The notes: generated by a model not told the origin, from the sequence alone. A stretch of 13,689 nt of DNA from an uncultured Lachnospiraceae bacterium (GCA_900549995.1 URQQ01000092.1:1-13689), one strand, 5' to 3'. Numbered from the stretch's first letter, positions 6,932-13,057 are shown. Program-made: numbers and translations.

Positions 6932-6970
6932 CTTACAACATACTTTCACGAAGAATAACAGTTTTGTAAG
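6932..6970. promoter_or_regulatory. Spaced inverted repeat upstream of the ABC ATPase gene
   Basis: CTTACAA (6932-6938) and TTGTAAG (6964-6970) form 7 bp arms 25 nt apart, 67-105 nt ahead of the ATPase start and just outside the REP-like copy 2. This is where a response regulator would be expected to bind in a two-component/ABC module. Symmetry is the only evidence. Confidence 0.22.
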
Positions 6971-6976
6971 AAAACG

Positions 6977-7060
6977 CAGTTGGGGACGTAATCTTTTTCA
7001 ATTAGATTACGTCCCCAACTGTAAACTGACCTGTCCCCAAATGCAGATAGACCTGTCCCC
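6977..7060 (+). repeat. REP-like element, copy 2
   Basis: This is the cleanest copy, with a perfect 18 bp stem (left arm 6977-6994, right arm 7004-7021, beginning CAGTTGGGGACG) around the conserved loop TTTTCAATT. Two tails follow, GACCTGTCCCCAAATG and AGACCTGTCCCC. It lies between the histidine kinase and the ABC ATPase genes, facing copy 3 across an 83 nt spacer (7061-7143) that holds no gene. Confidence 0.88.
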
Positions 7061-7143
7061 TATCGAAAATATATACAAATCAGAGCTTGATATTAATAGA
7101 AAACAACTCCTTTATTAGTTATTTTCACAACACGTTTCAAAAA

Positions 7144-7227
7144 GGGACAGGTCAGTTTGCACTTAGGGACAGGTCTAACCTTAAAAGGGGACGTATTCCT
7201 CTTCAATTAGATTACGTCCCCAATTGC
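7144..7227 (-). repeat. REP-like element, copy 3, inverted, overlapping the kinase gene
   Basis: Read on the minus strand it has the same order as the other copies: GCAATTGGGGACGTAATC, a loop, the second arm, then tails GACCTGTCCC twice. The second arm is damaged (GGGGACGTATTCC, a substitution and an added base), so the stem is imperfect, and the loop has changed. It is inverted relative to copies 1, 2 and 4. Positions 7181-7227 are also the 3' end of the histidine kinase reading frame. Confidence 0.85.
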
Positions 7228-8305
7228 TTTTTTCTAACACCATCTGAAAAATGGTCCCTCTTTCTTTTCCCGGAATCGCTCTTACATTCCCGCCTTGTTC
7301 TTCCAGGATTCTCCTGACGAGGTAAAGGCCTACCCCGGAACCTTCTGTTTCATTCACCCGGCTGGTTTTTATTCTGTAAAACCGCTTGAAAATATTCTGG
7401 TATTCAGACTTTGGAATCCCTATCCCCTGGTCTTCAATTTCTATGACCACATAGGTGATCTGTGGCACAACTCTGATTTCTATACTCTGGCCTGGGTCGG
7501 AATATTTCACGGCATTATCAAGTACATTGACAAATGCTTCTCCTGTCCATTTCGGATCATGGGGAATCATCATGTCTTCAAACGGCTTCAGTTCTATCTC
7601 TATCTTTTTATCAAATGCTTTCATATAGAGGCTGTTTACCGCCTTTACAATTGTTTCTTTCAAGCTTGCCTCTACCGGACATATCTGAATAAGATCTGCT
7701 TCTAATCTGGAAAGATTCGTCAGTGAATCCAACAGATTGTCCATTTTTTTCACTTCCTTATGAGCCCTTTCCAAGAATTCTTCTTTTTCACTCTCGCCTA
7801 CCTGATCGTCATTGATCAGTTCAAAACTCATTTTCAATGCAGAGAGGGGTGTTTTCAGCTGATGAGAAATATCCGTCACAAGTGCCTTCGTATTTTCTTT
7901 TTCATCAACCATCTGTTCTTTCATCAAGTCAAATGTCCTTCCGAGATTCTCAAGCTGTCCCAAAAGCTGTGAGTGTATCCCTTCTTTTAAAGCTCCTTTG
8001 GAAATTTGATACTTATAATTTCCATCCTCAAACTCACTCATATATGTTTCCAACATTTCAAAACTTTTGTAAACTCTTCTGTACCGCATGTAATTCAGCG
8101 CGCCTCCCATGATGACTGCCACTGCAAATCCGCACATAAGCGTTTGAAAATTCAGCATACCCTTTTCCAGCATAATAAACACAGCTAAAAAGAAAGCAAG
8201 AATGAAAATACTCTCCTGGATAAGGTTTCTTTTCAGATCCTTCTCAAGCCATATGTATCCCCGTTCCCGCTTTTTTATCACTTCTTCGATACTTCTGCTG
8301 TCCAT
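7181..8305 (-). CDS. Sensor histidine kinase, intramembrane-sensing type, C-terminus altered by a repeat
   Basis: This 374-residue membrane kinase partners the response regulator encoded just upstream. A charged N-terminus of about 28 residues precedes two helices (about 30-46 and 53-70) with only a few residues between them, so there is no external sensor domain. This is the plan of kinases that sense through an associated ABC transporter. HisKA has H148 in ISHQLKTP, the N box has N264 (VLDNAVKYS), G1 is DQGIG (292-296) and G2 is GSGVGL (322-327). Catalytic residues are intact. The ATPase domain ends near residue 360; the last 14 residues (NWGRNLIEEEYVPF) and the stop are encoded by REP-like copy 3. 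The start overlaps the regulator gene by 28 nt, indicating translational coupling; the nearest GAGAGG is 12 nt upstream. Confidence 0.93.
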   Translation of the reverse strand: MDSRSIEEVIKKRERGYIWLEKDLKRNLIQESIFILAFFLAVFIMLEKGMLNFQTLMCGFAVAVIMGGALNYMRYRRVYKSFEMLETYMSEFEDGNYKYQISKGALKEGIHSQLLGQLENLGRTFDLMKEQMVDEKENTKALVTDISHQLKTPLSALKMSFELINDDQVGESEKEEFLERAHKEVKKMDNLLDSLTNLSRLEADLIQICPVEASLKETIVKAVNSLYMKAFDKKIEIELKPFEDMMIPHDPKWTGEAFVNVLDNAVKYSDPGQSIEIRVVPQITYVVIEIEDQGIGIPKSEYQNIFKRFYRIKTSRVNETEGSGVGLYLVRRILEEQGGNVRAIPGKERGTIFQMVLEKSNWGRNLIEEEYVPF

Positions 8306-8967
8306 ATATAACCGATTCCTCTCACATTTTTGATATACTCCTCAGATGCAGTACCCTCTGAAAGTTTCCCTCTCAGCCGGCTGATATTCACAGCAACCGT
8401 ATTCTCACCTACAAACTGACCCTCAATATCCCATACCGCATCCAGAATCTGCTCTTTCGAGACGATCTGCCTCGCATGCTCCATCAGATATATCAGTATC
8501 TGCAGCTCTTTCTTGCTAAACTGCAGTTCCTCTTTCCCACGGTACACCTTCATTTCCTTTAAATGCACTGTAATCTCACCGGATCTGATTTCTTCCTCAT
8601 TCTCAGTATTGATCCTTCGCATATATGCGTTTACCTTGGAAATCAGAACCATCAGACTAAACGGTTTCGTTATATAGTCATCTGCACCGGCATCATATCC
8701 ATTTACAATCTCGAACTCCTGATCCAGAGCCGTCAGGAAAATGATAAACACATTGCTGTGGCGGCGGATTTCCCGGCAAAATTCCATCCCATCACCATCA
8801 TCCATCGTAATATCACTGATAATCAAATCCACATCATACTGCTCCCAAAGACTGAATGCCTCCGTAACCCCATAGGCAGAATATACCCTATAGCCTTCCT
8901 TTTCAAGCTTCAGACTGATTCCTCGGTTCAGGCTCTCGTCATCCTCAAGCAACAAAATAGTTTTCAT
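8278..8967 (-). CDS. OmpR/PhoB-family response regulator
   Basis: This 229-residue DNA-binding response regulator is phosphorylated by the kinase encoded by the overlapping downstream gene. The receiver domain (about 1-115) has D9/D10, the phospho-acceptor D52 (LIISDI), T79 (FLTA) and K101 (ITKPF). The C-terminal winged-helix domain (about 127-225) shows FSKKELQILIYLM, the segment NTVAVNISRLRGKL and IKNVRGIGYIW. I chose the start at 8967 because AGGAGG lies 4 nt upstream; the frame stays open another 27 codons, but that extension is translated REP-like repeat. It probably activates the downstream ABC genes. The only space for a separate promoter is the repeat itself, so transcription may come from tatD. 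Confidence 0.95.
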   Translation of the reverse strand: MKTILLLEDDESLNRGISLKLEKEGYRVYSAYGVTEAFSLWEQYDVDLIISDITMDDGDGMEFCREIRRHSNVFIIFLTALDQEFEIVNGYDAGADDYITKPFSLMVLISKVNAYMRRINTENEEEIRSGEITVHLKEMKVYRGKEELQFSKKELQILIYLMEHARQIVSKEQILDAVWDIEGQFVGENTVAVNISRLRGKLSEGTASEEYIKNVRGIGYIWTAEVSKK

Positions 8968-8981
8968 AAAACCTCCTAATA

Positions 8982-9051
8982 CTGCAATTTGGGACGTAAT
9001 CTTTTTCAATTGGATTACGTCCCCAATTGCAGTTTGACCTGTCCCCAAATG
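8982..9051 (+). repeat. REP-like element, copy 4
   Basis: A 21 bp stem with one mismatch and one G-T pair (left arm 8982-9002, CTGCAATTTGGGACG; right arm 9012-9032) surrounds the loop TTTTCAATT. Unlike the other copies it has only one tail, GACCTGTCCCCAAATG. It fills most of the 95 nt between tatD and the response regulator gene and ends about 5 nt from the regulator's ribosome binding site. Confidence 0.87.
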
Positions 9052-9062
9052 ACTTTTGTCTT

Positions 9063-9824
9063 TTACAGGCGGAACATTTTTCTCGCATTTTCTTCTGTTT
9101 GTCTCACAACTTCATCGTATTCCAGATTTTTAATTTTGGCAATTGTCTCTGCCACAAAGACCAAATTTAATGAGCTGTTACGTTTTCCCCGGTTTGGTTC
9201 TGGCGCGAGGTAGGGACAGTCTGTTTCCAGCAGTATGGAAGTGATAGGAGTTTCTTCCACTGTCTCTTTTAATTTCTTACTGTTTTTAAAGGTCACAACT
9301 CCCCCGACACCGATATAGAATCCCATTTTCACGTATTCCCTGGCCATCTCTGGAGAATAAGAGTAGCAGTGAATCACTCCGTCAAGGCCTTTTGCATGGG
9401 TTTTCATAATCTCCATTGTGTCTGCTGCCGCATCCCGGCTGTGTATGATGACCGGAAGATCCAGTTCTCTTGCGAGTTCCAGCTGTTTTATAAACCATTT
9501 TTTCTGTGTTTCCCTTGGCTCATTATCCCAATAATAATCGAGTCCGATCTCTCCGACCGCAGCCACCTTTTCCTTCCTGCACTGCTCTCTGAGCCACTGG
9601 TAAGATTCCTCATTCAGTGCTCCCACCTCATCCGGGTGTACTCCAAGCGCAGCATATACAAACGGGTACTTCTCCGTCAACGCAAGTGTAGACCCGCAGG
9701 ATTCCAGCGATGCCCCCACGTTAACAATTGTCCCTATTCCATTTTTATTCATTGAACTTAAAAGTTCATCTCTGTCCTCTTCAAACTGCTCATCGTCATA
9801 ATGAGCATGGCTTTCAAATATCAT
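9063..9824 (-). CDS. tatD: TatD family metal-dependent hydrolase/DNase
   Basis: This 253-residue cytoplasmic TIM-barrel amidohydrolase of the TatD type is a metal-dependent 3'-5' exonuclease or DNase in characterised members. The metal ligands expected for the family are visible: H6 and H8 (ESHAHYD), E92 (VGEIGLDYY), H128 (IIHSRD), H152 (GVIHCYS) and D202 (LLETDCPY). Length is normal for the family (about 255). A GAGGAAA ribosome binding site precedes the ATG at 9824. In many Firmicutes tatD directly follows metG; here the two are near each other, but a divergent small gene and a terminator separate them, and tatD has its own promoter. Transcription may continue into the response regulator gene 95 nt downstream, since no clear terminator is seen except the REP-like hairpin. 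Confidence 0.95.
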   Translation of the reverse strand: MIFESHAHYDDEQFEEDRDELLSSMNKNGIGTIVNVGASLESCGSTLALTEKYPFVYAALGVHPDEVGALNEESYQWLREQCRKEKVAAVGEIGLDYYWDNEPRETQKKWFIKQLELARELDLPVIIHSRDAAADTMEIMKTHAKGLDGVIHCYSYSPEMAREYVKMGFYIGVGGVVTFKNSKKLKETVEETPITSILLETDCPYLAPEPNRGKRNSSLNLVFVAETIAKIKNLEYDEVVRQTEENARKMFRL

Positions 9825-9857
9825 AATATTTCCTCGTCTTTTCGAATTTATCCTATT

Positions 9858-9886
9858 ATTATATTGGAAAATATACTATAATTCAA
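9858..9886 (-). promoter_or_regulatory. Promoter of tatD
   Basis: On the minus strand TTGAAT (9886-9881) is separated by 17 bp from a perfect TATAAT (9863-9858), 34 nt ahead of the tatD start. It overlaps the candidate promoter of the divergent small gene, so the two cannot be occupied at once. Confidence 0.7.
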
Positions 9887-9892
9887 TATAGA
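9864..9892 (+). promoter_or_regulatory. Candidate promoter of the 96-residue protein gene
   Basis: TTGGAA (9864-9869), a 17 bp spacer, then TATAGA (9887-9892). Alternatively a perfect TATAAT at 9877-9882 without a good -35 could serve. Either lies 20-40 nt before AGGAGG (9902-9907). Confidence 0.4.
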
Positions 9893-9915
9893 ATATATGT
9901 CAGGAGGACAAAGTA

Positions 9916-10206
9916 ATGAAAGTATATGACACAGTCAAAAAAGTAGAGTTGGAAGCTGATACAAAACAGCTGATCCAGATTATGGTGGATGGACGTCAGG
10001 TAGATCTTGTTCTAAATGAAAAGAAATCTGACGAGGATGGTTATATGTCCTGGGATGTTGAGCATTGGTCCAGCATCGATAACAAGCGTTTTATCCGCTG
10101 CTATTCTTTAGAAGGCCGTGTTCTTGGGGAATCTACAGGCCATAACATCTATGATCTGGAAAATGAATTCAAACCGGAAGAAGCAAAAGAAGTCACTTTA
10201 AGCTAA
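9916..10206 (+). CDS. Conserved-looking hypothetical protein, 96 residues
   Basis: I do not recognise this protein. It is the only plus-strand gene in the window. AGGAGG is 8 nt upstream of the ATG and a strong terminator follows the stop by 16 nt, so it is a real, independently transcribed gene. The product is small and acidic, has no signal peptide or membrane helix and no cysteine motif, and so is probably cytoplasmic. It looks like a compact mixed alpha/beta domain: an N-terminal VYDTVKKVELEADTKQLIQI, a strand pair IMVDGRQVDLVLNEK, a central DVEHWSSIDNKRFIRCYS, and an acidic tail rich in Glu and Lys. Its position between tatD and metG divides what is often one operon. Function unknown. 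Confidence 0.88.
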   Translation: MKVYDTVKKVELEADTKQLIQIMVDGRQVDLVLNEKKSDEDGYMSWDVEHWSSIDNKRFIRCYSLEGRVLGESTGHNIYDLENEFKPEEAKEVTLS

Positions 10207-10221
10207 AAATAATACATAAAA

Positions 10222-10266
10222 ATGCTTCACAGGACCAATACACTCAGGTCTTGTGAAGCATTTTTT
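10222..10266 (+). terminator. Strong intrinsic terminator after the 96-residue protein gene, bidirectional
   Basis: A 15 bp stem (left arm ATGCTTCACAGGACC at 10222-10236, right arm 10247-10261) with a 10 nt loop is followed by T6. The single non-Watson-Crick position is a G-U pair on the plus strand and an A-C mismatch on the minus strand, so it fits plus transcription best. On the minus strand it is followed by T5 and can also end metG transcription (metG stop at 10307). Confidence 0.9.
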
Positions 10267-10306
10267 ACAATCCATATTATAATTATATTTCCCTGTGGTT
10301 GATCTC

Positions 10307-12202
10307 CTAACAGATCTCAGCCCCGGCAGGCATCTCCTTCTCCGGTGTCATCAGCGCAAGATTCCCTTCTGCATCCTCCGCACAGAGAAGCATCCCCTCT
10401 GATAAAACTCCCGCAAGTTTCGCCGGTTTCAGGTTCACAAGAACCATCACCTTTTTGCCGACCATTTCCTCCGGTGAATAGTTTGCCTTAATTCCAGAAA
10501 CAATCTGTTTCACCTGGCTGCCCACTTTCACCTGAGAGCAAAGCAGTTTTTTTGATTTCTTCACAGCTTCACAGGCAATAATCTCTCCCACCTGGAACTG
10601 CATCTTTCCAAACTCTTCAAATGTAATCTCTGGCTTTGCTTCGATATCAATTACATTCTCATCAGCTTCTTCCTCTACCGGAGGATGAAGTTCTTCCACT
10701 TTCTTTAACACTTCCTCAAGATCAAGTCTTGCAAAAAGAATCTCCGGTTTATCTGTCACATGTCCGTCACCCAGCTGTTTTAAGATCTTTTCGGATGTCT
10801 CAGGCATAAACGATTCCAGAAGTTTTGCTCCTTTGGAAATGCTGTCGATCAGATTGAAAAGCACCGTCTCAAGGCGGTCTTTTTTCTCTTCCTCTTTTGC
10901 AAGAGCCCATGGCATTGTCTCATCAATATATTTATTACAGCGTTTAAATAAGTTGAAAATCTCTGTCATTGCATCTGCAACACGAAGATCTGCCATCTTC
11001 TCCGCCACAGTATCAGGTGTACTGTCCACAACCGCTTTCAGATCAGCATCCACTTCTTCAGCTACACCCTTATCTGTCACTGTTCCGCCGAAATATTTAT
11101 TCGTCATAGAGACGGTACGGTTGACGAGGTTGCCAAGTGTGTTGGCAAGATCAGAATTGATACGCTCCACAAGAAGCTCCCAGGAAATCACACCGTCATT
11201 TTCAAACGGCATCTCATGAAGCACAAAATAACGCACCGCGTCCACACCGAACAGATCAACCAGTTCATCCGCATACATTACATTTCCTTTGGATTTGCTC
11301 ATCTTGCCGTCTCCCTGGAGAAGCCATGGATGTCCGAAAATCTGTTTCGGAAGCGGCAGATCCAGCGCCATCAAAAAGATCGGCCAGTAAATTGTATGGA
11401 AACGGATGATATCTTTTCCGATCAGATGAAGGTCTGCCGGCCAGTCTTTTCTGAACTGTTCCGTGCTCTCTCCGTCACAGTCATAACCGATCCCTGTGAT
11501 ATAGTTTGTAAGCGCATCCAGCCACACATAGACTACATGGTTCGGAGCAAAATCTACCGGAATTCCCCATTTGAAAGAAGTACGGGAGACACAGAGATCC
11601 TGCAGCCCCGGAAGAAGGAAATTGTTCATCATCTCATTCTTACGTGACACTGGCTGAATGAATTCCGGGTGTGTATTGATATGCTCAATCAATCGGTCTG
11701 CGTATTTGCTCATTTTGAAGAAATAAGCTTCCTCTTTCGCAGGCTGCACTTCACGCCCGCAGTCCGGACATTTTCCATCCACAAGCTGTGACTCAGTGAA
11801 GAAAGACTCGCACGGAGTACAGTACATTCCTTCATAATGCCCTTTATATATATCACCCTGATCATACAGTTTCTTAAAGATCTTCTGCACCTGTTTTTCA
11901 TGATAATCATCAGTTGTACGGATGAATTTATCATAAGATGTATTCATCATATCCCAGATTGCTTTCACTTCTCCGGCAACTTTATCTACATAATCCTTCG
12001 GAGTCACTCCCGCTTCTTCCGCTTTCAGTTCAATCTTCTGTCCATGTTCATCTGTCCCTGTCTGGAAAAATACATCATACCCCTGGCTTCTCTTATAACG
12101 TGCAATCGCATCTGCAAGCACAATCTCGTATGTGTTTCCAATATGAGGCTTCCCTGATGTATACGCGATCGCTGTCGTAATATAATACTTTTCTCTGTCC
12201 AT
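10307..12202 (-). CDS. metG: Methionyl-tRNA synthetase with C-terminal tRNA-binding domain
   Basis: This 631-residue enzyme charges tRNA-Met (including initiator) with methionine using ATP. The class I catalytic domain has the HIGN variant of HIGH at 20-23, GTDEHGQKIE near 49-58, a zinc knuckle with C128, C131, C145 and C148, and KMSKS at 300-304. An alpha-helical anticodon-binding domain spans about 350-500. The last 100 residues (from about 530) are an EMAP/Trbp111-type tRNA-binding OB fold, starting FGKMQFQVGEI. Length and domain order are those of the clostridial MetG dimer type. The start at 12202 is fixed by an in-frame TGA 21 nt upstream; GGGAG lies 7 nt before it. It is controlled by the Met T-box leader immediately upstream. 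The adjacent gene on the other side is convergent, sharing a terminator. Confidence 0.97.
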   Translation of the reverse strand: MDREKYYITTAIAYTSGKPHIGNTYEIVLADAIARYKRSQGYDVFFQTGTDEHGQKIELKAEEAGVTPKDYVDKVAGEVKAIWDMMNTSYDKFIRTTDDYHEKQVQKIFKKLYDQGDIYKGHYEGMYCTPCESFFTESQLVDGKCPDCGREVQPAKEEAYFFKMSKYADRLIEHINTHPEFIQPVSRKNEMMNNFLLPGLQDLCVSRTSFKWGIPVDFAPNHVVYVWLDALTNYITGIGYDCDGESTEQFRKDWPADLHLIGKDIIRFHTIYWPIFLMALDLPLPKQIFGHPWLLQGDGKMSKSKGNVMYADELVDLFGVDAVRYFVLHEMPFENDGVISWELLVERINSDLANTLGNLVNRTVSMTNKYFGGTVTDKGVAEEVDADLKAVVDSTPDTVAEKMADLRVADAMTEIFNLFKRCNKYIDETMPWALAKEEEKKDRLETVLFNLIDSISKGAKLLESFMPETSEKILKQLGDGHVTDKPEILFARLDLEEVLKKVEELHPPVEEEADENVIDIEAKPEITFEEFGKMQFQVGEIIACEAVKKSKKLLCSQVKVGSQVKQIVSGIKANYSPEEMVGKKVMVLVNLKPAKLAGVLSEGMLLCAEDAEGNLALMTPEKEMPAGAEIC

Positions 12203-12231
12203 TTTTTCTCTCCCTTTCTTTCATAACCAAA

Positions 12232-12255
12232 CATTGTGTACCTCCTCCCGGAGGT
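12232..12255 (-). promoter_or_regulatory. Shine-Dalgarno hairpin and out-of-frame ATG in the metG leader
   Basis: On the minus strand ACCTCC-GGGA-GGAGGT (12255-12240) is a perfect 6 bp stem capped by a GNRA-type tetraloop, and its 3' arm is the best ribosome binding site in the region. Six nt later comes an ATG (12234-12232) out of frame with metG; that frame is open for 69 codons to 12025, overlapping the synthetase gene. The metG ATG itself has only GGGAG. The arrangement could set a second layer of translational control, or the upstream ATG could be fortuitous. Confidence 0.4.
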
Positions 12256-12261
12256 TTTTAT

Positions 12262-12299
12262 AATATAGGGAACGCCGTTTCCTATATCATAAAAAAAGT
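12262..12299. repeat. Post-terminator palindrome, copy B
   Basis: ATATAGGGAAC (12263-12273) and GTTTCCTATAT (12277-12287) form an 11 bp stem with a 3 nt loop, perfect on the plus strand if one G-U pair is allowed. On the minus strand it directly follows the T-run of the T-box terminator. The block ACTTTTTTT, ATATAG, GTTCCCTATATT is shared with 2800-2766, next to an unrelated gene. Confidence 0.55.
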
Positions 12300-12608
12300 C
12301 TTCTCTGGCCCCCAAAGACCAGAGAAGACGAGTTATCCCGTGTTACCACTTCTGTTCGCTTTGACCTCACGGTCAAAACCTCTGTAAGTGCCTGTCAGCA
12401 CTTCTCCGCTGTAAAGGGCGGTCCCTTTGCAGCCTTACAGAAGATCATAAATCCCACTGCTCGGTGCAACACTCCAAAGCCATATTCCGTCACTTTCCAT
12501 CCATCCCTCTCAGCATCTGGGCATACCCGGCGGGATTTCTCTGTAGAACTTCCTGAGACGTACTCTCTTTTTCACTGCGTTTTTTCTATATTCAACACAT
12601 TGTCATTA
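12291..12608 (-). ncRNA. T-box riboswitch leader for metG (methionine specific)
   Basis: This leader reads uncharged tRNA-Met and lets transcription continue into metG. The T-box core AGTGGTAACACGG is at 12350-12338, inside AACAGAAGTGGTAACACGGG. The terminator stem is 12329-12317 with 12310-12298 (13 bp, one G-U), followed by seven T to 12291. Stem I has AGTA early in the transcript and, on the returning side, GGAAT followed by ATG at 12483-12481, which I take as the specifier codon for methionine. Downstream hairpins include AAAGGG/CCCTTT, AAGTGC/GCACTT and TTTGACC-GTGA-GGTCAAA at 12377-12360 (GNRA loop), which fit stems II-III. The gene it controls, metG, agrees with the specifier. Confidence 0.95.
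12298..12329 (-). terminator. T-box regulated intrinsic terminator upstream of metG
   Basis: GTCTTCTCTGGTC pairs with GGCCAGAGAAGAC (13 bp, 6 nt loop TTTGGG), then T7. The left arm begins only a few nt after the T-box core, so formation of the antiterminator with uncharged tRNA-Met excludes it. Confidence 0.93.
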
Positions 12609-12614
12609 GTAAAA

Positions 12615-12643
12615 ATCGTATCACAGCATTTTCCAAATGTCAA
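12615..12643 (-). promoter_or_regulatory. Promoter of the metG T-box leader
   Basis: On the minus strand a perfect TTGACA (12643-12638), a 17 bp spacer and TACGAT (12620-12615) place the start of transcription near 12608, just ahead of stem I. The -35 box is 22 nt from the stop of the upstream lipoprotein gene, and no terminator separates them, so some read-through from that operon into the T-box is possible. Confidence 0.8.
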
Positions 12644-12664
12644 GGCTGGCCGCCACCAGGAAGA

Positions 12665-13036
12665 TTATTTCTTTTTCATTATGACTTCTCCACTTCCATT
12701 TGTCGATAATAATGTAAGCTCATCTCCGTTTACTTCCGCACTCTGCTGAGTTCCGCTTTCCAAAATCATCGATACTTTTTTCCCGTCAGCGCTATATGTT
12801 CCTTTCATAGATTTGCCATCTCCCACCATCATAAATGAAGTATCATCGACAAAAATAATTTCCAGTTCCCCTATCTGTGCTTCCATCTCTTCCCTGGATA
12901 TCGTGCCCTCCTCCGTAACAGCTTTGCTGAGCTCCCACTGACTTCCTGACAGTTTCGTCTTGCATCCAGCCAATGTAAAACAGGCAATCAATACACATAC
13001 TACCAATACTTTCATTTTCTTTTTCATCATCATCAT
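12665..13036 (-). CDS. Small lipoprotein of unknown function
   Basis: The product (up to 123 residues) is an exported lipoprotein: a Lys-rich start, a hydrophobic stretch VLVVCVLIACF and the lipobox TLAGC, followed by a short domain of about 95 residues with repeated beta-strand patterns (FMMVGDGKSMKGTYSADGKKVSMIL, ELTLLSTNGSGEVIMKK). This resembles small lipocalin-like or META-type lipoproteins of Firmicutes in general layout only; I cannot name a family. Four ATG codons stand in tandem (13036, 13033, 13030, 13027). GGAGG is 3, 6, 9 and 12 nt from them respectively, so the second or third is the most likely start; the full frame is given here. It lies 21 nt after the gene for the FN3-containing protein and is probably cotranscribed with it. 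Confidence 0.8.
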   Translation of the reverse strand: MMMMKKKMKVLVVCVLIACFTLAGCKTKLSGSQWELSKAVTEEGTISREEMEAQIGELEIIFVDDTSFMMVGDGKSMKGTYSADGKKVSMILESGTQQSAEVNGDELTLLSTNGSGEVIMKKK

Positions 13037-13057
13037 CGTCCTCCATTCCTCTCTCTG

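Noticed and set aside
8968..9048. 27-residue N-terminal extension of the response regulator
   Set aside because: It is translated REP-like repeat; the receiver domain begins at MKTILLLEDD with AGGAGG just upstream.
3595..9051. Repeats as a CRISPR array
   Set aside because: The four copies are kilobases apart, differ in orientation and carry their own tails; there are no regular spacers and no cas genes.
11710..11934. 74-codon minus-strand frame inside metG
   Set aside because: Out-of-frame shadow of the synthetase coding sequence.
12240..12260. Plus-strand intrinsic terminator (GGAGGT followed by T5)
   Set aside because: No plus-strand gene lies upstream; the same palindrome makes better sense as the minus-strand Shine-Dalgarno hairpin.
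12025..12315. 96-codon minus-strand frame overlapping metG as a full gene
   Set aside because: Its first part is terminator and palindrome sequence; only the ATG at 12234 has a ribosome binding site, and the overlapping product resembles no protein, so it is reported as a regulatory oddity only.
12639..12664. Terminator between the lipoprotein gene and the metG promoter
   Set aside because: Only a weak 4 bp CTGG/CCAG hairpin and no T-run; not supported.
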